From NCBI GenBank assembly GCA_016936035.1, contig JAFGPU010000552.1:1-6904 (forward strand): a DNA stretch of 6,904 bases. The letters are read 5' to 3'. This DNA is from Acidimicrobiales bacterium (GTDB lineage: Bacteria > Actinomycetota > Acidimicrobiia > Acidimicrobiales > VFJN01). The first letter of the stretch is position 1. Each line of letters opens with the position of its first letter. The notes under the pieces were generated by a model. That model made no database searches. It was not told where the DNA came from and saw nothing but the letters and a program-made list of their open reading frames with translations. A program made the position numbers and the translations under genes. This document shows, one piece after another, positions 1-5,029 of this stretch.

Positions 1-248
1 CGCATCTCGTCGAAGGCCGTCGGCTCGATGCCGTACTCCTCCTTGGGGCGTCCGGCCACGGCGTTCAGCCCCACGTTGGGGATCTTCTGCCCGTTGAACA
101 CCCAGACGTCCGAGCCGTCGCGCTTGCGGTGGACGCGGGGGGCCTCGTCGCGGGCGGCGTAGGTGGCGGGCAGGTGGTTCTCGAACAGGTCCGGGGGCTC
201 GACCAGGTGGTCGTCCACGCTGATCATGATCATGTCGTCGGCGTCCAT
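1..248 (-). CDS. Amidohydrolase family protein (COG2159/amidohydrolase-2 type), 5' part only
   Basis: Reading leftward from the ATG at 248-246 gives 82 codons with no stop before the window edge, so only the N-terminus is present. It begins MDADDMIMISVDDHLVEPPD and continues with LFENHLP. The pattern SxDxHxxEPPDLxxxxLP is the usual opening of COG2159 TIM-barrel metal-dependent hydrolases; here it reads SVDDHLVEPPDLF. In this family the D-x-H pair near the N-terminus supplies the first metal ligands, here probably D12/H14. The rest of the metal site lies outside the window, so substrate cannot be assigned; relatives hydrolyse or decarboxylate cyclic and aromatic acids. Met6 and Met8 are alternative starts, but only the first ATG follows purine-rich GGGAGACGAGGGG. 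The gene is divergent from the binding-protein gene at 351 and may share its control region. Family call fairly firm, function open. Confidence 0.82.
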   Translation of the reverse strand, partial: MDADDMIMISVDDHLVEPPDLFENHLPATYAARDEAPRVHRKRDGSDVWVFNGQKIPNVGLNAVAGRPKEEYGIEPTAFDEM

Positions 249-252
249 GGCA

Positions 253-265
253 CCCCTCGTCTCCC
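253..265 (-). promoter_or_regulatory. Ribosome binding site of the amidohydrolase
   Basis: Read on the minus strand this is GGGAGACGAGGGG, followed by TGCC and the ATG at 248. Either the proximal GAGGGG (4 nt spacing) or the distal GGGAG (12 nt) could pair with 16S rRNA. It supports the first Met over Met6 and Met8, which lack a purine-rich stretch. Confidence 0.55.
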
Positions 266-276
266 GTTGGTCGCCA

Positions 277-291
277 GCCGGTCGAACCGGC
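277..291. repeat. Inverted repeat GCCGGT-CGA-ACCGGC in the divergent promoter gap
   Basis: Two perfect 6-bp arms are separated by 3 nt, 29 bp upstream of the amidohydrolase ATG. It would form a short GC hairpin in the amidohydrolase 5' leader or serve as a dyad for a dimeric regulator. In a GC-rich genome a 6-bp arm can occur by chance, so function is uncertain. Confidence 0.4.
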
Positions 292-301
292 CTCCTCAAG
301 A

Positions 302-330
302 GTGAACTACAGTTCGAGCAACTGAACAAT
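302..330 (+). promoter_or_regulatory. Candidate promoter of the binding-protein gene
   Basis: GTGAAC at 302-307 (3/6 to TTGACA) and AACAAT at 325-330 (4/6 to TATAAT) lie 17 bp apart. This is the most AT-rich stretch of the gap. Transcription would start near 337, leaving only a very short leader that contains the ribosome binding site. Both boxes are weak matches, so this is tentative. The inverted repeats at 304-324 fill the space between the boxes. Confidence 0.3.
304..324. promoter_or_regulatory. Overlapping palindromes, candidate operator for a dimeric repressor
   Basis: GAACT-AC-AGTTC (304-315) is a perfect 5-bp dyad. It overlaps a second perfect dyad, CAGTT-CGAGC-AACTG (310-324), so the AGTT half-site is shared; a further GAAC follows at 324-327. 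The cluster lies in the 102-bp gap between two divergent genes and inside the spacer of the proposed promoter, a classic position for TetR- or GntR-type repressors. No regulator is encoded in the window, so the binding protein is unknown. Confidence 0.5.
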
Positions 331-335
331 CCGCT

Positions 336-342
336 GGAGGGG
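336..342 (+). promoter_or_regulatory. Ribosome binding site GGAGGGG of the binding-protein gene
   Basis: GGAGGGG ends 8 nt before the ATG at 351 and is a strong Shine-Dalgarno match. An in-frame TGA at 303-305, with no start codon between it and 351, excludes a longer N-terminus. This fixes the start and shows that no signal peptide has been missed upstream. Confidence 0.8.
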
Positions 343-350
343 AACCGGTC

Positions 351-1685
351 ATGGCAGACGAGCACCAGTACGCGGAGCGGATGTTCCCCGCCCCCGTCGA
401 CCTCGGCATCGCCCGGCCCGACCGGGCCGTCAGCTCGGTCACCCACGGCACCGAGTCGTACCTGACCGGGCGCGGGGGCGACGGCACGGCCTGGTACCAG
501 GGGGGCGGTGCGGCCAGCGACCGGGCCGTGCAGGGCATCACCATCTACCCGCCCACCGGCGGGGTGCAGACCCAGGGCGACCCGTTCGAACCGGTGAAGA
601 TCGGCATCCTCATCGACATGGACCTGAACCAGCTGCTCGCCGACTGGATCGATCCCACGATCCTGGCGATCGAGGACGCGCTCAACGAGGGCGTCTACTC
701 CCGGGGGCCGATCCAGCTGGTCATCGCGGATGCCCGCGGCCTGCCCCGCGAGAACTACCGCAAGGTCATCGACGGCTACCGGTGGCTGGTCGAGCAGGGC
801 TGCGTCGTCGTGCTCGGGCCGATGATCTCCGACAACTCGATCGTCCTGCAGGACACGGCCAACGAGCTCGGCGTCGCCTGCATCGGCTGGACCGGTGCCC
901 ACAAGTTCGCGTCCGACTACTGCTTCACGGTCGCCAACGGCGACATCCCCACCGAGGGCGTCATGTGCGCCCAGTGGCTCGCCGCGCGGGGCATCACCCG
1001 GGTGGGCTCGTTCTGGGAGCAGGGCTCGTCGGGGCGCGACTACGCCGACTACTTCCGCGACGCCGCCGGTGAGCTGGGCCTGACCGTGGTGCGCGAGGTC
1101 AAGCTCGAGCCCAACCCCAAGGGCCTGCGCGACGACCTGGCCATGATGCGCGACCTGGGCGTCGAGGGCCTGTACTACGGCGGCTACGGCTACTCGACCT
1201 TCCACTTCGCCGAGGCGCTCCAGGCGCTCGACTGGGACCCACCCCGGGTGATGGGCACCGCGTTCATGTTCTATTCGAACTCCAACCGCTGGGCCGAGGG
1301 CCTCGAGGGGTGGCACGGTTGCGACCAGCTCGGCGAGGACGGCACCAACCCGAACTACGAGGCGATGATCGAGCGCTTCACCAAGCGGTTCGGGCGCTCG
1401 ACCCGCAACGTGGTGGTGGCGCTGGCCTACGACACGGCCCGGGTGGCCATCCACGGCATCGGCAAGGCCGCCATCCCCACGCCGCTGCACGTCAAGGAGG
1501 GCATGGAGCGCATCCGCTGGATGCCCGCCACCAACGGCGGTCCCGGCACCTACATCCAGTTCGGTCCGTGGGACCGCAAGGGCTACAAGGGCGATTTCCT
1601 CACCATCCGCGAGCTGCGGGGCGGCGAGCTGCGCTTCGACGGCTACCACCGCCCCGAGTGGCCCTCGAACGCGTCCACGACGTGA
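351..1685 (+). CDS. Signal-less periplasmic-binding-protein type 1 (branched-chain amino acid/urea receptor-like) protein
   Basis: This 444-residue protein has the two-lobed leucine/urea-receptor fold (Peripla_BP_6 type). The first Rossmann strand is PVKIGILIDM (81-90). It is followed by VVVLGPMISDNS (152-163), the usual place of the ligand-contacting G-x-x-S loop, then GVACIGWTG (174-182), RVGSFWEQGSSGRDYAD (217-233), GVEGLYYGGYG (270-280) and VVVALAYDTARVAIHGIGKA (354-373), the typical C-lobe helix. Normal family members are lipoproteins or secreted partners of an ABC importer. This one starts with polar MADEHQYAER, has no hydrophobic segment or lipobox, and carries an ~80-residue Gly-rich, polar N-terminal extension before the fold. 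It has five cysteines (151, 177, 191, 206, 324), an odd number that suits a reducing cytosol. No permease or ATPase gene lies beside it. A cytoplasmic ligand sensor, as AmiC is in Pseudomonas, or an enzyme accessory protein is possible. The family is clear; ligand and role are unknown. Confidence 0.85.
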   Translation: MADEHQYAERMFPAPVDLGIARPDRAVSSVTHGTESYLTGRGGDGTAWYQGGGAASDRAVQGITIYPPTGGVQTQGDPFEPVKIGILIDMDLNQLLADWIDPTILAIEDALNEGVYSRGPIQLVIADARGLPRENYRKVIDGYRWLVEQGCVVVLGPMISDNSIVLQDTANELGVACIGWTGAHKFASDYCFTVANGDIPTEGVMCAQWLAARGITRVGSFWEQGSSGRDYADYFRDAAGELGLTVVREVKLEPNPKGLRDDLAMMRDLGVEGLYYGGYGYSTFHFAEALQALDWDPPRVMGTAFMFYSNSNRWAEGLEGWHGCDQLGEDGTNPNYEAMIERFTKRFGRSTRNVVVALAYDTARVAIHGIGKAAIPTPLHVKEGMERIRWMPATNGGPGTYIQFGPWDRKGYKGDFLTIRELRGGELRFDGYHRPEWPSNASTT

Positions 1686-1690
1686 CCGCT

Positions 1691-1725
1691 GCGGTGGGGG
1701 CGGTCCCAACCGCCACCCCCACCGC
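1691..1725. terminator. Bidirectional hairpin terminator between convergent genes
   Basis: GCGGTGGGGG (1691-1700) pairs perfectly with CCCCCACCGC (1716-1725). CGGT (1701-1704) pairs further with ACCG (1709-1712), leaving a CCCA loop and a 3-nt bulge. The stem starts 5 nt after the TGA of the binding-protein gene (1683-1685) and ends 12 nt from the TGA of the carboxypeptidase, read from the other side. There is no T-tract, which is common for GC-rich actinobacterial terminators. The convergent placement supports the call for both genes. Confidence 0.75.
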
Positions 1726-1737
1726 ACGACCCCGTGC

Positions 1738-4700
1738 TCAGCCGAGCAGGTACTGCATGATGCGGCCCAGCACATCGGCCTGCTCGGCCGGCGTGGCCAG
1801 TTGCTCGATGCCGTAGCCGAGCAGCACCGAGTCCTCGGTCGTCACCGAGGCCGCAACCTCGACGAGCACGGTCGAGATCACGAAGTCGCCCAGGTTGCCG
1901 CCGCTGCCGGGCGGGGCCCCCTCGATCGCCCACAGGCTGGTGTCGCCCTCGAACCCGTCGGCGTCCAGGTCGCCGGCCGAGGTGGTGATCCGGGTGTCGT
2001 CGACGAACACGCCGATGCCGCCGGACGCCGGGTCGGTCACGTAGCTGATCTTCAGGTCGACGGTGCCACCGGCGTAGGCCGAGAGGTCGAAGGCCACGTC
2101 CTGCCAGCCGCCCGACTCGCCGGTGAGCGCGTTCCACTCGCCGGTCGAGCCCGTGGGCGAGCAGGGGTCGCCGCCGGTCAGGTAGTGCTCGAGGAACGGG
2201 TGCATGGCCAGCAGGAAGCCGGCCTCGCACTCGGTGGGCGGCGTGGTGCTCGTCGCCCCGCTCGCCTCGGGCAGCGTGGTCCAGTCGTCCTCGCTGTCGC
2301 CCGGCTTGGCCTCGACGATGACGTTGTCGTAGCCGAGCTCGGTGCTGAACGAGATCTGGAACTCGAGGGCCGGGGCGTCCGCCGCGGCCACCCCCGTCAG
2401 GTCGACGGTGCGGGCGAGCCGCATCCACGAGGCATCGGCGTGGACGGCGCCGGCGTAGCGCTCGCCCTCGGCGGGACCGAAGGGGTTGCGGCCGTCGGCC
2501 GTCACGTAGGTGCTCGACGCCGTCCCGGCGAACAGCGGGAACTCGTCGGGCGGCAGGGCGTCGCTGGTGAGGGCGAACGCCCCGGCCTCGTCGAGCGGGT
2601 TGTCCGCGACCGCGGGCCCGCCGAAGCTCGCGGCCGCGCCGTCGAGCGGCGTCCCCGTGCCGGCGATGCCCCCCGGGTCGGTGAACGTGGCTCTGGCGTA
2701 GGCGCCCAGGTAGTACTGGTGGAAGTCGTCGGCCAGCAGCAGGCAGTCGCTGAAGAAGTCCTCGCTGATCACGCAGTCGTCTTCCGGCGCGCCGTCGAGG
2801 CCGTAGTAGATGCCGCCGATCGACCCCCCGAGCAGGCCGAAGTAGCCCGTCGTCTCGCCGGTGTGGACCAGCTTGCCGCCCTCGTTGAGGTAGTCGCGCA
2901 CGGCCAGCGTCAGGTACTGCTGGCGCTCGGCGACCGCGAGGTCGGGCAGCGGGCCGAACAGGTAGGTGTCGGTGATCTCGTCCTCGGGATCCTGGGTCAG
3001 GCGGTTGTCACCCATCTCCCACACCACGGCGTCGAAGTGGCCGAGCACGCCGAGGTGGTGCGGCACGCCCTGCGCGTCGACGTCGAAGGTGGCGTGGCTG
3101 ACGCCGTTGGCGTCGAGGGCGGCGGCGTAGGCGTCCGCGTGCTTGGGCGCCGTGGTGCCGGCCGGGTACGTGGGGTTGACGCCCGTGTAGTCCTCGTTGG
3201 CGATGATCAGCGCGGAGGCGTCGGTGTCGGACTCGAGGACGTAGGTGAAGCGTTCGCTCTCGACGAACCCGCGGCCAGGCTCGAAGCCCTGGAACCACAC
3301 CTCGACGCTGTCTCCCGGTGCGGCGCCTTCGACGGTGCCCCGGAACTCGCCGTAGAGCGAGTCGCCCTCGTCGCCGTAGCGCTCGCCGCCCTGCCACTCG
3401 GACACGGCCGAGCGGCGCACCGGCCCGCCGTCGATCGAGTAGTTCATCCACCGGAAGAGCTGCGCCCGGCGGGCGGTGACGGCGACCGGCTGCGGGTCGC
3501 CGTAGGACACGGCGAAGCTGTCGACGACGAAGTCGGGCACCTCGCGATCGACGACCGACACCGGATCGTCCGGGTCGAGGGCCGACTGCGCGGTGGCGAG
3601 GGCGAACGGCAGGTTCTTCTCGAACTCGGCCTGGACGAGCCCCTCGTCGTCGGGGAAGTGGAAGACGCTGCCGCAGTCGCCGGGGTCCCACTCGTCCTCG
3701 GGATCGACCGCGCTGGCGGTCTGGCAGGTCGACATCTCGGGCGTGAACGCCAGGGTGTCGTAGGCGGTGTGCGCGTGCTCGGTGGTCTCGCCGTTGGTGG
3801 TGTACAGCTCGGCCGAGATGTCGGGGTCGTAGCCCGGCACCGCCGGCTCCTCGTCGTCGCCGACCATGGCTTCGTAGACGGCGTCGTCGGGCGTCGGGGT
3901 CGACACCTGCCAGCCCGTGCCGTACAGCAGCAGCTCGGCGGCCGAGTGGTAGTTGATGAGGAACTCGAAGCCGACCCGGTCCATGAGGCCGTCGAGCGCG
4001 GCGGTCTCGGGCTCGGAGGACGGCGCCGTGCCGCGGTACGTCTGGCTGCCCTGCTGCGGCGACGAGCCCTCGTTGTCGTAGCCCCAGCGGGTGGGGAAGT
4101 TGCGGTTGAGGTCGACCCCGTCGCCGGGCGCGATCTGGCCGTCGCCGTTGTTGTCCGCGAGGTTCTTGCGCCACAGGCGCTGACCCGGCTCGAAGGTCCA
4201 GTCGTAGCCGTCGGGATTGGCGACGGGCACGAACCACAGCTCGGTGCGGTCGACCACGTCGGTGATCGCCTGGTCGGTGCCGTAGCCGTCGACCACGTGG
4301 TGGGCGAGGCGGCGCACCATCTCGGGCGTGATCCACTCGCGGGCGTGCTGGGCGGCGGAGAACAGCGTGGCCGGCCGGCGCCCGTCGGGGACGCGGGTGG
4401 CGTTGCGCGTGACCTTGAGCGCGACGATGTCCTGGCCCTCGACGGTCTGCCCGATGACGACCAGCTCGGCGATGGCCGGGTTGTCGGCGGCGATCTGCTC
4501 GAACTCCTCCTTCAGGCCGCCGGGCCCGCCGTAGGGGCGGAAGACGGCGTGGCCCGCCTGCGCCAGCCGGGTGGACATCTCGGCGGCGGACTCGCCGTCG
4601 ACCTCTTTCAGCTCGAGGTCGATGCCCTGGTCGGCCAGCTCCTCGGCCTCGTCGCCGCTGACGACGACCTCGACGTCGAACTGACCGCCTCCCGCGGCTG

Positions 4701-4908
4701 CGGCGCCGAGGTCGTGCGGGTCGATGCCGGAGGCCCGCAGGACCTCGAGCTCGCGCCGGTCGAGCTTGCCGACGTAGACGTCGTAACGGTCGTCGCCCGC
4801 CTCTTGACCGGGCGCCTGCGGGCGGTCAGGGGCGGCCCCCGCACTGGTGATGCCCAACCCGCTCACCAGGACGCCGACGGTCACGATGGCCGAGATCCTG
4901 CGCTTCAT
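1738..4908 (-). CDS. Secreted multidomain zinc carboxypeptidase, peptidase family M14
   Basis: From the ATG at 4908 this is 1056 residues. MKRRISAIVTVGVLVSGLGI followed by TSAGA|A is a Sec signal peptide cut near residue 25. Residues ~39-100 look like a propeptide. The M14 domain (~124-440) has the zinc ligands H188 and E191 in QHAREW and H321 in NYHSAAE, substrate-binding R247 (LWRKN) and N268/R269 (DLNRNFP), and the catalytic glutamate E391 in FTPEM, so it should be active. A beta-sandwich (~450-558) follows, then a Rossmann-like, amidotransferase-like segment (~562-750) and an immune-inhibitor-A/MAM-like beta domain (~785-977). Six cysteines fall in three close pairs (395/412, 712/722, 894/916), probable disulfides. 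By my count there are only 11 lysines, against very many Asp and Glu, so the protein is strongly acidic. No sortase motif or C-terminal anchor is seen, so it is probably released outside the cell to trim peptides. The substrate preference is not readable. Confidence 0.93.
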   Translation of the reverse strand: MKRRISAIVTVGVLVSGLGITSAGAAPDRPQAPGQEAGDDRYDVYVGKLDRRELEVLRASGIDPHDLGAAAAGGGQFDVEVVVSGDEAEELADQGIDLELKEVDGESAAEMSTRLAQAGHAVFRPYGGPGGLKEEFEQIAADNPAIAELVVIGQTVEGQDIVALKVTRNATRVPDGRRPATLFSAAQHAREWITPEMVRRLAHHVVDGYGTDQAITDVVDRTELWFVPVANPDGYDWTFEPGQRLWRKNLADNNGDGQIAPGDGVDLNRNFPTRWGYDNEGSSPQQGSQTYRGTAPSSEPETAALDGLMDRVGFEFLINYHSAAELLLYGTGWQVSTPTPDDAVYEAMVGDDEEPAVPGYDPDISAELYTTNGETTEHAHTAYDTLAFTPEMSTCQTASAVDPEDEWDPGDCGSVFHFPDDEGLVQAEFEKNLPFALATAQSALDPDDPVSVVDREVPDFVVDSFAVSYGDPQPVAVTARRAQLFRWMNYSIDGGPVRRSAVSEWQGGERYGDEGDSLYGEFRGTVEGAAPGDSVEVWFQGFEPGRGFVESERFTYVLESDTDASALIIANEDYTGVNPTYPAGTTAPKHADAYAAALDANGVSHATFDVDAQGVPHHLGVLGHFDAVVWEMGDNRLTQDPEDEITDTYLFGPLPDLAVAERQQYLTLAVRDYLNEGGKLVHTGETTGYFGLLGGSIGGIYYGLDGAPEDDCVISEDFFSDCLLLADDFHQYYLGAYARATFTDPGGIAGTGTPLDGAAASFGGPAVADNPLDEAGAFALTSDALPPDEFPLFAGTASSTYVTADGRNPFGPAEGERYAGAVHADASWMRLARTVDLTGVAAADAPALEFQISFSTELGYDNVIVEAKPGDSEDDWTTLPEASGATSTTPPTECEAGFLLAMHPFLEHYLTGGDPCSPTGSTGEWNALTGESGGWQDVAFDLSAYAGGTVDLKISYVTDPASGGIGVFVDDTRITTSAGDLDADGFEGDTSLWAIEGAPPGSGGNLGDFVISTVLVEVAASVTTEDSVLLGYGIEQLATPAEQADVLGRIMQYLLG
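4106..4155 (-). other. EF-hand-like calcium loop and substrate-binding RN motif inside the M14 domain
   Basis: Within the carboxypeptidase, residues 252-263 read DNNGDGQIAPGD. Asp252, Asn254, Asp256, Gln258 and Asp263 fall at EF-hand/dockerin loop positions 1, 3, 5, 7 and 12. Three residues later comes VDLNRNFP with N268/R269, the counterparts of Asn144/Arg145 in carboxypeptidase A. A bound calcium here could order the substrate-carboxylate pocket; this is inference from the motif only. Confidence 0.55.
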
Positions 4909-4915
4909 CCCCGTA

Positions 4916-4923
4916 CTCCCCCC
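4916..4923 (-). promoter_or_regulatory. Ribosome binding site of the carboxypeptidase
   Basis: On the minus strand this reads GGGGGGAG and lies 7 nt before the ATG at 4908. It favours that ATG, which also puts the positively charged MKRR of the signal peptide at the N-terminus. The frame is open upstream to a TTG at 4971, but using it would add 21 residues ahead of the signal peptide. Confidence 0.65.
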
Positions 4924-4924
4924 G

Positions 4925-4940
4925 TAGCGCTTCGCCGCTA
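4925..4940. repeat. Inverted repeat TAGCG-N6-CGCTA at the carboxypeptidase transcription start
   Basis: TAGCG (4925-4929) and CGCTA (4936-4940) are perfect 5-bp arms around CTTCGC. The repeat spans the predicted start of transcription and early leader. The heptamer CGTAGCG occurs at 4923-4929 and again at 4959-4965 inside the promoter spacer, 36 bp away. The pair could be regulator half-sites or chance. Confidence 0.35.
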
Positions 4941-4942
4941 GC

Positions 4943-4971
4943 AGGATGACGGCCGACGCGTAGCGTGTCAA
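4943..4971 (-). promoter_or_regulatory. Promoter of the carboxypeptidase gene
   Basis: A perfect TTGACA lies at 4971-4966 on the minus strand. Seventeen bases on is CATCCT (4948-4943), a 3/6 match to TATAAT that keeps the important A2 and T6. Transcription would start near 4936, giving a leader of about 28 nt with the ribosome binding site. Because the upstream TTG codon at 4971 is itself the start of the -35 box, it cannot be the translation start if this promoter is used. Confidence 0.6.
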
Positions 4972-4993
4972 CGGTCACACATACCGAAGTCCG

Positions 4994-5011
4994 TCGACCC
5001 GCAGGGGTCGA
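4994..5011. promoter_or_regulatory. Palindrome TCGACCC-GCAG-GGGTCGA, candidate operator
   Basis: Two perfect 7-bp arms with a 4-nt spacer lie between the divergent carboxypeptidase and SDR genes. It is the longest perfect dyad I see outside the terminator. It covers the proposed -35 box and part of the spacer of the SDR promoter and lies 23 bp from the carboxypeptidase -35, so one bound dimer could affect both. If transcribed it could instead form a hairpin. Confidence 0.5.
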
Positions 5012-5022
5012 ACGAGTAGAAC
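4994..5022 (+). promoter_or_regulatory. Candidate promoter of the SDR gene, giving a leaderless mRNA
   Basis: TCGACC at 4994-4999 (4/6 to TTGACA) and TAGAAC at 5017-5022 (4/6 to TATAAT, but lacking the final T) lie 17 bp apart. The -10 box ends exactly 7 nt before the ATG at 5030, so transcription would begin at or next to the A of the start codon. This matches the lack of any Shine-Dalgarno sequence there. Leaderless mRNAs are common in actinobacteria. Confidence 0.45.
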
Positions 5023-5029
5023 CGGGCGC

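Noticed and set aside
222..239. The repeated TGATCA/ATCATG pattern, which looks like a small palindromic repeat.
   Set aside because: It is explained by the codons for Met-Ile-Met-Ile of the amidohydrolase N-terminus.
163..465. A 100-codon plus-strand open frame over the amidohydrolase start and the divergent gap.
   Set aside because: The product is Ser/Pro/Thr-rich without family features, it is antisense to the amidohydrolase N-terminus, and it overlaps the binding-protein gene in another frame.
1801..4941. A 1046-codon open frame on the plus strand, antisense to the carboxypeptidase.
   Set aside because: It is the mirror of a real GC-rich gene: its translation is dominated by Val, Gly, Arg, Ala and Leu with no recognisable domain, while the minus strand gives a complete M14 enzyme with signal peptide, catalytic residues, promoter and ribosome binding site.
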